Shown piece by piece: positions 46,882 to 55,843 of a stretch of DNA of 64,000 nt (position 1 is its first letter; the number at the start of each line of letters is the position of its first letter). The translations under genes were made by a program, and so were the position numbers. The stretch is from JAGOEF01 sp964511665. GTDB taxonomy: Bacteria > Bacteroidota > Bacteroidia > Bacteroidales > ML635J-15. The notes below the pieces were generated by a model. The model had not been told where the DNA came from and did no database searches. It saw nothing but the letters and a program-made list of their open reading frames with translations. The DNA is taken from positions 1 through 64,000 of the forward strand of contig CAZEHA010000002.1 of NCBI GenBank assembly GCA_964511665.1. The letters run 5' to 3'.

Positions 46882-48156
46882 ATGAGTAATTTGCAAAAAA
46901 TTTTATTCATGCGTTCGCTCCAGGTTGTAACCGAAAACTTTAGAATTGCATTGGTTTCGATGCGATCGAACGTGCTCAGAACTATCCTCACTATTCTGAT
47001 TATAGCAATTGGTATCATGGCTCTTGTGGGAATACTCACTGCCGTTGATGCAATTAAGAATACTATCAGTAGCGAGTTTTCGAACATGGGTGCCAGCACT
47101 TTTACCATAGCAAAAAAACGAACCAACGTCAGGGGAGGCGATCAGGGCATGCGAAAAACTGCCATCCGCGACATCAGCTACGAAGATGCCAGGAGATTTA
47201 AGAACACGTTCAATTTCCCCGCAAGGGTCTCGGTTTATGTCGAAGCCAGTTGGAATGCCACAGTAAGATACGAGAGTGAGAAAACAAATCCCAACGTAAT
47301 GGTAATTGGCTCCGACGAAGACTATTTCATGAATTCGGGTTACGAAATAGGGCTTGGGAGAAGTTTCTCACCATCAGAAGTGCAAGGAGGAGCTCATGTG
47401 GCCATATTGGGAAGTGCCCTTGCCACAAAGCTTTTTAAAAGTCAGATTTCGCCCATCGACAAATATATCAGCATAGGTAACGGCAAATATCTGGTAATTG
47501 GCATTATCAACGAGAAAGGGACCAGCTTCGGCGGTAGCGGTGATAATTTTTGTGTGCTACCATTGAATAATGTACGACAATATTTTTCCACCTACCCCCT
47601 GTCCTACCTTATCAGCGTTCAAGCCAACGACCCTGCAAAAATTGATGAGGCCGTAGGCGAAGCCGAAGGCTTATTCAGAAACATCCGTAAGCTTACGGTA
47701 TATGATGAGAGCGATTTTGTGATACGCAAAAGCGACAGCCTTGCCAACATGCTTATCGACAACATTGCTGTGGTTACAATTGGGGCCACTATTATTGGAC
47801 TTATAACACTAATTGGTGCCACCATAGGACTCATGAACATCATGTTGGTATCGGTAAGCGAAAGAACCCGCGAAATAGGCATTCGCAAAGCCATGGGAGC
47901 TCCGGCAACAATTATCAAACAACAATTCTTGTTCGAATCGGTGATAATAGGTCAGGCAGGTGGTTTACTCGGTATAATACTGGGCATTATTGCAGGCAAT
48001 CTGGTAACTATGGCAACAGGTGGGCAGTTTATAATACCCTGGGCATGGATTTTTATGGGCGTTATGCTCTGTTTTATTGTTGGAATTGTTTCGGGGTATT
48101 TTCCTGCAGTGAAAGCTTCGCGCCTCGACCCAATTGTTGCCCTTCACAACGAATAA
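46882..48156 (+). CDS. MacB/FtsX-type ABC transporter permease
   Basis: The 424-aa protein has a first transmembrane helix at about 33-55 (LTILIIAIGIMALVGIL). A large periplasmic MacB_PCD domain (about 60-290) follows, then three C-terminal helices in the FtsX domain, with the coupling motif VSERTREIGIRKAMGAPATI. Members of this type work with an ABC ATPase in mechanotransmission, lipoprotein release or efflux. No ATPase gene is adjacent, so the partner must be encoded elsewhere. It follows the second OmpA paralogue by 70 bp on the same strand. Confidence 0.9.
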   Translation: MSNLQKILFMRSLQVVTENFRIALVSMRSNVLRTILTILIIAIGIMALVGILTAVDAIKNTISSEFSNMGASTFTIAKKRTNVRGGDQGMRKTAIRDISYEDARRFKNTFNFPARVSVYVEASWNATVRYESEKTNPNVMVIGSDEDYFMNSGYEIGLGRSFSPSEVQGGAHVAILGSALATKLFKSQISPIDKYISIGNGKYLVIGIINEKGTSFGGSGDNFCVLPLNNVRQYFSTYPLSYLISVQANDPAKIDEAVGEAEGLFRNIRKLTVYDESDFVIRKSDSLANMLIDNIAVVTIGATIIGLITLIGATIGLMNIMLVSVSERTREIGIRKAMGAPATIIKQQFLFESVIIGQAGGLLGIILGIIAGNLVTMATGGQFIIPWAWIFMGVMLCFIVGIVSGYFPAVKASRLDPIVALHNE

Positions 48157-48210
48157 GTCGTATATTTGATTTCGCAGTTTAAAAATTTCGGCATCAATAT
48201 TGTTATTCAA

Positions 48211-48240
48211 TTGTTTTTTAAAATTCAAATACTACTTTTG
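48211..48240 (+). promoter_or_regulatory. Candidate Bacteroidota promoter for the DUF5606-like gene
   Basis: TTG at 48211-48213 and TACTTTTG at 48233-48240 are spaced by 19 bp, as expected for a -33/-7 pair of the Bacteroidota sigma factor. The ATG follows 20 bp after the -7 element, so the leader is very short. Confidence 0.55.
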
Positions 48241-48260
48241 TCGTTCTAATATTTTAAAGT

Positions 48261-48716
48261 ATGATGTTTCTTGAAGATATCTTGTCAGTTTCGGGTCAAC
48301 CGGGTTTATACAAAAAAGTGTCGCAAGCTAAAAACAGCCTCATCGTTGAATCGATTGATACCGGTAAACGGATGCCGGTTTTCTCAGCCTCAAAAATTTC
48401 ATCGTTAAAAGATGTGGCTATTTACACCTCCGACAAAGAACAAGCACTTTCCGAAATTCTTATCAATGCTTTTTCTATTTCCGAAAAATACAGCAGTTTG
48501 CATCATAAATCGACCGACGCTGAACTGAAAACATGGTTCCAGGAAATACTGCCTGAATATGATCGCGAAAGAGTGTATGTATCGGATATGCGCAAGGTGA
48601 AACTTTGGTTCGACCTGCTCAAAAAAGCAGGCATACTAACTCAGGAGGCAATAGATGCTTATCGAGTAGAGCAAGTGAATGCTCAGCCGGAAGAAACCGA
48701 AAAACCGGCCGAATAG
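48261..48716 (+). CDS. DUF5606-like protein
   Basis: The 151-aa cytoplasmic protein is of a type widespread in Bacteroidota and not functionally defined. It opens LEDILSVSGQPGLYKKVSQA and continues with KNSLIVESIDTGKRMPVFSA, an SH3-like beta-barrel pattern with similarity to translation- or RNA-linked folds. The second half is helical, and the C-terminal 15 residues are acidic and probably disordered. It has its own promoter match and is separated from the ABC permease by 104 bp. Two neighbouring ATG codons (48261 and 48264) could start it. The family assignment is from memory of the characteristic N-terminus. Confidence 0.75.
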   Translation: MMFLEDILSVSGQPGLYKKVSQAKNSLIVESIDTGKRMPVFSASKISSLKDVAIYTSDKEQALSEILINAFSISEKYSSLHHKSTDAELKTWFQEILPEYDRERVYVSDMRKVKLWFDLLKKAGILTQEAIDAYRVEQVNAQPEETEKPAE

Positions 48717-48789
48717 TTTTTATAGCAGCGAAGCAGGAGAATAACAACCTGTTTTCTCAGATTATTCAATAAATTTTCGATTATAGTTT

Positions 48790-48797
48790 TATTTTTG
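48790..48797 (+). promoter_or_regulatory. Candidate -7 element for the VWA-OmpA gene
   Basis: TATTTTTG matches TAnnTTTG exactly, 35 bp before the ATG at 48833. No -33 element was seen at the expected spacing. Confidence 0.4.
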
Positions 48798-48832
48798 CGA
48801 TACAAAATGTGTCATCATAATTTGCTTTTCTT

Positions 48833-51199
48833 ATGATTAAACAAGTATTGCTTTTGAGTGTTATACTAATAGTTGCAGTGCCTGTAAAGCTGTTTTCTCA
48901 ATCACCCGACATTACCATAGGTACCGGATACACCAACCGAACTATCAATATTGGCGACAGCATTTCGATTTGGTGGAGTGTGAAAAATGCAAAAAAATTC
49001 TATTGCAACGAATTGGGCGGCACCACCTTACCCATGGAAGGATCGGTGTATGTAAGCCCAAAAACATCGACCAACTATTTGTTTATTGCCGAAAAAGGTA
49101 AGCAAAGTCAAAAAAAACGCATTAGTATCGATGTGGTGCATCCCAAAATACTGTCGTTTACTATTCCGGCACGAATAAGCGACGAAGCTACATACTCATA
49201 TAACTGGGCAGCAGAAAATTGTGCATACGTTAAAATACAAGGTCTCGACGAAGAGTTTGAACCAGAAGGAAAGATGATATTAAAATCGGACCACGATACA
49301 ACAATAGTTATTACGGCCTTTAACAAGGCAGGATATTCGGTAAGCGAATCGCGCAGAGTTCGGGTCGATTATGTTGAAAAACTCGAATATCCCAAAAAAG
49401 TAAAAATAGGCAGTATGGCACATATTCAGTGGAAGTACAAAAACACCGAGTATGTTATCATCAGAGGTATTAACGACACTTTTCCGGCAGTGGGCGAAGC
49501 TTACGTACCGGTAACAGGCACACAACACTATCGAATTGGTGCGTATCGAGACAATAATAGCATCGATTACACCGATTTTTCGATAGAAGCCTATCGGTCG
49601 AAAATAAAAACATTTACCGGCAACACCCGCATTTTTTCGGGCGAAGAGGTAGTTTTGGTATGGGAAGTTGAAGATGCCGATTCGGTGAAACTGTCGTTGA
49701 CAGGTAACGAAAATCAGAATTTAAAAGGCATGTTTTCGTTTAAGCCCGAAACCGATACTAGCGTTGTTTTGTACTCGTGGTTGAATGGATTCGAAGACAG
49801 CAGGGAGCTGAACATAGAAACCATAAAACGACAATTAATCACAGGGTTTACCGATTATTCTCAAATCGAAAAAGGCGTTCGCCTCGATTACGAAGTATTT
49901 GCTGTAGATTTAAATGATTTTCCCGATATGGTACACTTATATGTATTGGTTGTTGACACGGCAGGTAATTTTGTTCATGGACTTGCTCCACCCACAATAT
50001 CCAATGCCGATGCACGTAAGTTCTTTATTGGATTAACCGAAACCTTCACCGACGGAGGAAGAAAAGAAGTAGCCGACTTCGTGGTAAGCGAAGTGCGCAA
50101 AAGCGTTACCAATCCGCGAAATATTTCGATGGTTCTCGACTATAGCGGCTCGATGGATGGAAGCATAGAAGCTGTTGAAGCAGCGGCAAAATCGTTTATC
50201 GAAAACAAACGCGAAATTGATTCTCTAAGTGTGGTGAAGTTCGATGACAAAGTGGTAACCGAATGTCCGCTCACAAATAATAAAAACGAAATATTGAGCA
50301 GGGTGCGTTTCGACGGATTAAAACGCTACGGCGGATGCACTGCCCTGTATGCCGCCATTGGCGACGGAATAATAAATGCTCGAAACGATCAACTAACCAA
50401 TGAGGTTATTGTTTTTACCGATGGATATGAAAACTCATCGGGTTATTATTTCGGCTCGAAAGCTGTGAGCGCACAGCAGGTTGCCAATATGGCAATTGAG
50501 TCGCAAACACGCATTCACATAATATCATTTGGTAAAGGTGTTAATGCCAATCTGCTTGAAGTATTGGCAGGTTTTACGGGGGGCAACTACTATAATGTGA
50601 GTAGCGATACAGAAATAAACGGTGTGTGGGCAGAACTGCCATTTTTGGCAGCAAACTACTATCGCATTAGTTTTCGCACAGCAAGTATTTCGAAGCTTAA
50701 TGGAATTCGCCTGGTGTATAATACCAATACCGGACCGCGAAACACGGCTGTGCGTAAATTGTACATGAACGACACTGTAAACTTTTTTGGTTACGAAGGC
50801 GATAGCACTTCGTACTGGTTGCTCCACTCACACCAGTTCAACGGCATGAATCCGGTTACAACACCACAGGTGGTAGCACTTTACAGTTTCAATGGAGCCA
50901 TTCTCGATACCGGATACTACAGCAAAATCGACAATATTGTAGAGTTTATGAACGATGACCCCGACTTGCACATTGTACTTTTTGGCCACACCGACCTGAT
51001 AGCTTCCGACGAGTACAACCAGCAACTATCGGAACGCCGCTGCCAGTCGGTCGAAAAATTCATTACCGACAAAGGCATTGCCAAAGAGCGAATCATTAAA
51101 ATTCCGTTAGGAGAGAAATTTCCGGTTTGGCACGAAGAAGATGCCAAGTGGAAAGCCAACGAAAACCGTAGGGTAGAAGTTATGTTTGTGAAAAAATAG
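48833..51199 (+). CDS. VWA-domain and OmpA-domain envelope protein
   Basis: The 788-aa protein has a signal peptide (about 1-23) and three or more Ig-like beta domains (about 25-330; SISIWWSVKNAKKFYCN, VVLVWEVEDADSVKLSL). A von Willebrand factor A domain follows with an intact MIDAS motif DYSGS (Asp436, Ser438, Ser440) and a later FTDGYENS. The C-terminal OmpA domain has FGHTDLIASDEYNQQLSERR and ENRRVEVMFV. VWA domains with intact MIDAS bind metal-dependent protein ligands, and the OmpA domain anchors to peptidoglycan. It probably acts as a cell-wall-bound docking protein. It closes the plus-strand envelope block and converges with the T9SS paralogue at 51235. Confidence 0.87.
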   Translation: MIKQVLLLSVILIVAVPVKLFSQSPDITIGTGYTNRTINIGDSISIWWSVKNAKKFYCNELGGTTLPMEGSVYVSPKTSTNYLFIAEKGKQSQKKRISIDVVHPKILSFTIPARISDEATYSYNWAAENCAYVKIQGLDEEFEPEGKMILKSDHDTTIVITAFNKAGYSVSESRRVRVDYVEKLEYPKKVKIGSMAHIQWKYKNTEYVIIRGINDTFPAVGEAYVPVTGTQHYRIGAYRDNNSIDYTDFSIEAYRSKIKTFTGNTRIFSGEEVVLVWEVEDADSVKLSLTGNENQNLKGMFSFKPETDTSVVLYSWLNGFEDSRELNIETIKRQLITGFTDYSQIEKGVRLDYEVFAVDLNDFPDMVHLYVLVVDTAGNFVHGLAPPTISNADARKFFIGLTETFTDGGRKEVADFVVSEVRKSVTNPRNISMVLDYSGSMDGSIEAVEAAAKSFIENKREIDSLSVVKFDDKVVTECPLTNNKNEILSRVRFDGLKRYGGCTALYAAIGDGIINARNDQLTNEVIVFTDGYENSSGYYFGSKAVSAQQVANMAIESQTRIHIISFGKGVNANLLEVLAGFTGGNYYNVSSDTEINGVWAELPFLAANYYRISFRTASISKLNGIRLVYNTNTGPRNTAVRKLYMNDTVNFFGYEGDSTSYWLLHSHQFNGMNPVTTPQVVALYSFNGAILDTGYYSKIDNIVEFMNDDPDLHIVLFGHTDLIASDEYNQQLSERRCQSVEKFITDKGIAKERIIKIPLGEKFPVWHEEDAKWKANENRRVEVMFVKK

Positions 51200-51234
51200 G
51201 CTGTTGGTGTATAGCACTTCTTAACCTATAAAAT

Positions 51235-52716
51235 CTACTCCATTTTCAAAAATCGTTTCGATACAATTCCCATGTTGGTATTAAGTTGAATAATGTAAGC
51301 GCCGGGGGCCAACACATCTATGTTTACAGAATTAGACTCAGCTTGACGGCTTAACAATAACTCTCCCTGTAAGTTAAACACACTATATCCTATAATCGAA
51401 ATATTTTCGGGCAGGCTGAAATTTATTGTATGTGTAGCCGGATTCGGATAAATCGAAATAGCATTAGAAATCGAAAAAGTTTTTTGCCAAACAAATTCTC
51501 CGTCTTGATTGAGTTTTGCGATATATACGTCTCTTATATTACCCTGACCACTTGCATAATCAAATCTGTTGCCCACCAACAAACAACCGCCATCGTTACA
51601 TGCCAACACCCTATAGAGGTTATAATATGCATCGCCTCCTATTGCTTTGTGCCATATTGTGTTTAGTTGTTCATCAAATTTTAACACATGAATATGTGAA
51701 GTATCGTGACTAAAATAAAAGTTATTGATATTCACATTTGATGTATAGCCTGAATAAATATTATTCCCGTTTACACTATTTCCGTAAGTATTGGCCCACT
51801 GTATTCTGTTGTCATTTTCAATAAATGCAGTTGCCATTATTGAATCATTATCGGTAACAGTAAATGCGAAGTGGGTTTCGTTAATGTAATATCTACCGCT
51901 GAGCATAATAGAACCATCGCTTAAACGAACCGGTGATGCATGAGTTGCTGTATGCAATACATTGTCAATTGCAAATATTTCAGAAGAAAGATTAACCACA
52001 GATACTTCTTCTAAAGCTTTGTTAAATAACACTTTACTACAAAGGGAATTATTATTATAACTTCTAATAAATGCAAAATATCCTGTGCTATCAAAATTTT
52101 CAATTATACCATGAGGTATTTTTTGAAAGTTCTCGTTAAAAAATATGCAGTTTAGAGAATCGCCTGACATGGATATTTTATACAAAAAACCTTCAATTCC
52201 AATTACTTCACCATTTGTGTCTAAATCATTTAATCCTCCACACATTACTAAGTTTTCGTCAGAATCAATTATTGAATTTACTAGTCCAATTTGTTTATTC
52301 CCGGGCAATACACTTGTTTTAACATCAAATATCTCAAGGTCTGTATTGAGTCTGAATAATCCGAGAGTAAAATTAGTATCTGTATTTTCTTTTAGTGCTG
52401 CAATTACATAAAGTTCGTTGTTGTAAAAATGAATATTATGCAACATGCAATAAGCGTATTCATTAAGATATATACTATCGGTAACAACACCGTTCTCATT
52501 TATTTTAATCAAATAACCATGAAATATATCTACTTGGTTTGGGTCTTTATAAAATCCGGTTAAGACATAACTTCCATCTGGCAATTCGCAAACGTCTAAA
52601 ATTACTTCATCGAGATTGTTTTCAACCAGTAACTCGAAAGTATTCTGTGCATTTACACTGAGGGTAAAAATAAGCAATATGCCAAGTATAAGTCCTGTTT
52701 TTTTTATGTTTCTCAT
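51235..52716 (-). CDS. T9SS type A secreted beta-propeller-like protein (paralogue 1)
   Basis: The 493-aa protein has a signal peptide (about 1-23, ending SVNAQ). The body contains repeated beta-propeller-like blades of the delta-60 type (GFYKDPNQVDIFHGYLIKIN, GGCLLVGNRF). The C-terminal type A sorting domain begins ISIYPNPATHTINFSLP and ends KRFLKME. It is a tandem paralogue of the gene at 52927-54405, spaced about 1690 bp apart. The C-terminal about 200 residues are almost identical in both, while the N-terminal half has diverged. A remnant of a lipoprotein gene lies directly upstream. The role is unknown; a surface or released binding protein is likely. Confidence 0.87.
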   Translation of the reverse strand: MRNIKKTGLILGILLIFTLSVNAQNTFELLVENNLDEVILDVCELPDGSYVLTGFYKDPNQVDIFHGYLIKINENGVVTDSIYLNEYAYCMLHNIHFYNNELYVIAALKENTDTNFTLGLFRLNTDLEIFDVKTSVLPGNKQIGLVNSIIDSDENLVMCGGLNDLDTNGEVIGIEGFLYKISMSGDSLNCIFFNENFQKIPHGIIENFDSTGYFAFIRSYNNNSLCSKVLFNKALEEVSVVNLSSEIFAIDNVLHTATHASPVRLSDGSIMLSGRYYINETHFAFTVTDNDSIMATAFIENDNRIQWANTYGNSVNGNNIYSGYTSNVNINNFYFSHDTSHIHVLKFDEQLNTIWHKAIGGDAYYNLYRVLACNDGGCLLVGNRFDYASGQGNIRDVYIAKLNQDGEFVWQKTFSISNAISIYPNPATHTINFSLPENISIIGYSVFNLQGELLLSRQAESNSVNIDVLAPGAYIIQLNTNMGIVSKRFLKME

Positions 52717-52755
52717 TGTTTTAATGTTTTATGTTAAAAAAGTATGGCATAACAT

Positions 52756-52876
52756 TTAAATATTACCTGTTCCTCGTTACAACCCGAAAAAAATATTATT
52801 ACAGATAGCAAAATTAAGGAAACAACACTACTACTTCCAAAATATTTTATTTTCATGACTTTTCAATTTGAATTTT
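52756..52876 (-). pseudogene. Remnant of the lipoprotein gene 5' end
   Basis: This 121-bp stretch is the same as 55306-55426 except for one base seen by eye. It contains the start codon (at 52856), signal peptide and lipobox codons of the lipoprotein gene, then breaks off after about 33 codons. It marks where a duplicated lipoprotein-T9SS unit lost most of its first gene. A left-arm-only copy of the downstream hairpin follows at about 52735-52753, with two changes. Confidence 0.88.
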
Positions 52877-52926
52877 AAACATTAAAAAAGAACTTTGGGC
52901 AACTTTGGTTCATTTCCCAAACAAAT

Positions 52927-54405
52927 CTACTCCATTTTCAAAAAACGTTTCGATACAATTCCCATGTTGGTAGTAAGTTGAATAATGTAAGCACCGGGGG
53001 CTAACACATCTATGTTTACAGAATTAGACTCGGCTTTACGGCTTAACAATAATTCTCCCTGTAAGTTAAACACACTATATCTTATAATCGAAATATTTTC
53101 GGGCAGGCTGAAATTTATTGTATGTGTAGCCGGATTCGGATAAATCGAAATAGCATTAGAAATCGAAAAAGTTTTTTGCCAAACAAATTCTCCGTCTTGA
53201 TTGAGTTTTGCGATATATACGTCTCTTATATTACCCTGACCACTTGCATAATCAAATCTGTTGCCCACCAACAAACAACCGCCATCGTTACATGCCAACA
53301 CCCTATAGAGGTTATAATATGCATCGCCTCCTATTGCTTTGTGCCATATTGTGTTAAGTTGTTCGTCAAATTTTAAAATATGGATATGCGAAGTATCTTG
53401 ACTATAATAAAAGTTCGAAATATTTACATTTGAAGTATAACCCGAATAAATATTATTCCCATTTACACTATTCCCATAAGTATTGGCCCACTGTATTCTG
53501 TTGTCATTTTCAATAAATGCAGTTGATATAATAGAATCATTATCAGTAACAGTAAATGCGAAGTGGGTTTCGTTAGTGTAATATCTGCCGCTAAGCAAAA
53601 TAGTACTGTCGTTTATACGAACAGGGGATGCATGAGTTGCTAAATGTAATGCACTGTTAAGTGCATATATTTCAGAAGAAAGATTAACTACCGACACTTC
53701 TTCTAAACCTTTGTTTAAAAGCATTTTACTACAAACGGAATTATTGTTATAGCGTTTAATAAATACATGATATCCTGTGCTATCAATATTTTCAATTATA
53801 CCATAAGGGATTTTACGAAGATGCTCATTAAAGAAAATGCTACTTATAGAGTCTCCTGTTATTGATATTTTGTATAAAAAACCCTCAGTCCTAATATCTT
53901 CTGGTTCATTATAGTTAGCTACAATACCACCCATTACTAAATTTGAGTCAGAATCAATTATCGAATTCACAAAACCAATATGTCTAATACCGGGTAGTGT
54001 GTTTGTTTTAACATCCAATATTTCAAGGTCTGTATTTAGCCTAAATAGCCCGAGAGTATAATTACTATCAGTATTTTCTATTAGTGATGCAATTACATAA
54101 AGTTCGTTGTTGAATAAATGAATATTGTGCAGCATGCAATATGAATATTCATTAAGATATAAACTATCAATAATAGTACCTTCTTCGTTAAGTTTAATTA
54201 AATAGCCATAACTTTTTTCAGCTTGACTTGGGTCTTTATAAAAACCGCTTGTAATAAAATTACCATCTGGTAATTCAATTACGTCTAATAAAACTTCATC
54301 TAAAGTATTTTCAACAAGTAACTCGAAAGTATTCTGTGAATTTACACCGAGAGTAAAAATAAGCAATATGCCAAGTATAAGTCCTGATTTTTTTATGTTT
54401 CTCAT
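52927..54405 (-). CDS. T9SS type A secreted beta-propeller-like protein (paralogue 2)
   Basis: The 492-aa protein has the same layout as its neighbour: signal peptide ending GVNSQ, propeller-like repeats and a type A sorting domain (ISIYPNPATHTINFSLP ... KRFLKME). A block of 273 bp (53083-53355) is identical to 51391-51663, while the N-terminal halves differ at many positions. It lies 71 bp downstream of the intact lipoprotein gene on the same strand, with a 14-bp hairpin between, so the two may be expressed together. Function is unknown. Confidence 0.87.
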   Translation of the reverse strand: MRNIKKSGLILGILLIFTLGVNSQNTFELLVENTLDEVLLDVIELPDGNFITSGFYKDPSQAEKSYGYLIKLNEEGTIIDSLYLNEYSYCMLHNIHLFNNELYVIASLIENTDSNYTLGLFRLNTDLEILDVKTNTLPGIRHIGFVNSIIDSDSNLVMGGIVANYNEPEDIRTEGFLYKISITGDSISSIFFNEHLRKIPYGIIENIDSTGYHVFIKRYNNNSVCSKMLLNKGLEEVSVVNLSSEIYALNSALHLATHASPVRINDSTILLSGRYYTNETHFAFTVTDNDSIISTAFIENDNRIQWANTYGNSVNGNNIYSGYTSNVNISNFYYSQDTSHIHILKFDEQLNTIWHKAIGGDAYYNLYRVLACNDGGCLLVGNRFDYASGQGNIRDVYIAKLNQDGEFVWQKTFSISNAISIYPNPATHTINFSLPENISIIRYSVFNLQGELLLSRKAESNSVNIDVLAPGAYIIQLTTNMGIVSKRFLKME

Positions 54406-54420
54406 TGTTTTAATGTTTTA

Positions 54421-54466
54421 TGTTAAAAAGTATGGCGTAATATAGTATTATCTTACGCCATACTTT
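54421..54466 (-). terminator. Hairpin between lipoprotein and T9SS paralogue 2
   Basis: A perfect 14-bp inverted repeat (54427-54440 with 54453-54466, arms AAAGTATGGCGTAA) surrounds a 12-nt loop. It is followed on the minus strand by a short U run. It lies 11 bp past the lipoprotein stop, so it is a terminator or an mRNA-stabilising stem. The downstream duplicate at about 52735-52753 kept only one arm. Confidence 0.7.
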
Positions 54467-54476
54467 GAATCCATTA

Positions 54477-55406
54477 TTAGAAACTTATTCCATATCTTAA
54501 TATTCCATATTCTATTCTACACAGATGTAAACCATGTGTGCTTTTCTCAGTCCATGGATAAAAGTCATCCCAAAATTCTCGATAAATAAGTTGTTTCCCC
54601 GTTGGGCAGTTATTAGTTGTATATGTATTAACTATACCAATGTAATCAGTAATTTCTTGCACAGTAAGACAAGGGTCTGACGTGCCAGTAAATTCAAACA
54701 AACCATCATCTTCGCCTTCCATTAGTTTAAATTCAACATCTGTCCAAAAAGCACCTACAGGTGGAATTGTTAACACATAATTAAGGATATTATGTATTAC
54801 GTCAGCAGCATCGGTACCAATACCTCCAAACTCGTCACATTTCCCCAAGTCCATTCCCCAATACCAATCGTTTAATACCTGAGGATACGTTTTGAGGCTT
54901 TTTACAGCACCAATAGTCATTGACAACGAAACATTCGTATTTTCTGTTTCGCTAACAAACACATCGGCAATAAATATAAAGTCGATGTTTCCTTCTCTGC
55001 TTACAATATTACAAATGTATGATTGAAACAAATCGTATGTTGTTTGTATATCACCCATATTTATCATACCCTGTGTATGTTCAATATTTTGCTTAACAGT
55101 AAACGTACTTATTTCAACATCTGAGCTTGTAATAGGCTCGGTAGATACATAATTGATTGCAGCCTCAATATACCAAACTGCACTATCAATCTCCATAAAC
55201 ACATGACTCTTTAATGAAGAGCTTTGTCTTTCGAGTTCTAGCTTATTAAGAAAATTCGATATTCGTGCAACCACAAGTTGGTCATTTGTTTCAACTGGTG
55301 CATTATTAAATATTACCTGTTCCTCGTTACAACCCGAAAAAAATATTATTACAGATAGTAAAATTAAGGAAACAACACTACTACTTCCAAAATATTTTAT
55401 TTTCAT
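54477..55406 (-). CDS. Predicted lipoprotein, unknown
   Basis: The 309-aa protein has a signal peptide with lipobox FFSGC (lipidation at Cys26) followed by acidic Asn-Glu-Glu, a usual context for surface or periplasmic lipoproteins. The mature body is about 280 residues with no recognised domain; it is rich in Ser, Thr and Asp. The segment GKCDEFGGIGTDAADVIHNI and two late cysteines are its most distinctive parts. A 121-bp copy of its 5' end sits at 52756-52876, showing that it was once duplicated together with the T9SS gene. It is probably co-transcribed with T9SS paralogue 2. Upstream lies a structured AT-rich leader region. Confidence 0.78.
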   Translation of the reverse strand: MKIKYFGSSSVVSLILLSVIIFFSGCNEEQVIFNNAPVETNDQLVVARISNFLNKLELERQSSSLKSHVFMEIDSAVWYIEAAINYVSTEPITSSDVEISTFTVKQNIEHTQGMINMGDIQTTYDLFQSYICNIVSREGNIDFIFIADVFVSETENTNVSLSMTIGAVKSLKTYPQVLNDWYWGMDLGKCDEFGGIGTDAADVIHNILNYVLTIPPVGAFWTDVEFKLMEGEDDGLFEFTGTSDPCLTVQEITDYIGIVNTYTTNNCPTGKQLIYREFWDDFYPWTEKSTHGLHLCRIEYGILRYGISF

Positions 55407-55843
55407 GACTTTTCAATTTGAATTTTGTATTATTTATTTATTACTCTTAATACCTTCTATTGCAATAACGAGAGCGCAACAGAAGGAACAAAAACGAACC
55501 TATTTATGGAATTTATTAAAGCTTTGTATAGATAGATAGATAACTTAAACTCGAATATTGAGTTGCTTCTACTGTATAATTTGTTCTTTTTCATAACTTG
55601 TCGTTTGAAATTTCTATAAAAAAGCCTACTGCCGCTAGGCTGTAACACATAGTTATAGTTACATTTTTATAAATATCAACAACTCAAACAAAGATACAAA
55701 AAAAACCACTATTGTCCGATAAAAATATGAAATAAATTTTAATTATTGCTAAGATATTGAAATACAGCAAAATATTCTACAAAAATCTCATAATTTAAAA
55801 GGAAGCCCCCCTAAAACAGTGAAAGTTGGTGCAATTTAACCAC
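55407..55843 (-). other. Structured leader or small RNA region upstream of the lipoprotein
   Basis: This 437-bp gene-free stretch holds, on the minus strand, a -7 match TATCTTTG (55689-55696) and a GTAAC/GTTAC stem. A terminator-like stem follows (AGCCTA 55623-55628 with TAGGCT 55636-55641, then seven U), and further down is a second imperfect hairpin (55453-55486). A transcript starting near 55682 would end after about 65 nt. It could be a small RNA, or a leader with attenuation ahead of the lipoprotein-T9SS unit. A basic 45-codon ORF (start 55594) lies here, but nothing supports it as a gene. Confidence 0.4.
55614..55641 (-). terminator. Intrinsic terminator-like hairpin with no obvious gene in front
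   Basis: AGCCTA and TAGGCT arms enclose a 7-nt loop and are followed on the minus strand by seven U. No coding gene ends here; the nearest upstream sequence is a promoter-like element 50 bp away. Confidence 0.55.

Noticed and set aside
55457..55648. 63-codon (or 45-codon) ORF as a leader or precursor peptide
   Set aside because: It begins inside or just after a terminator-like hairpin, has no family features or modification enzyme nearby, and its composition is that of AT-rich non-coding DNA.
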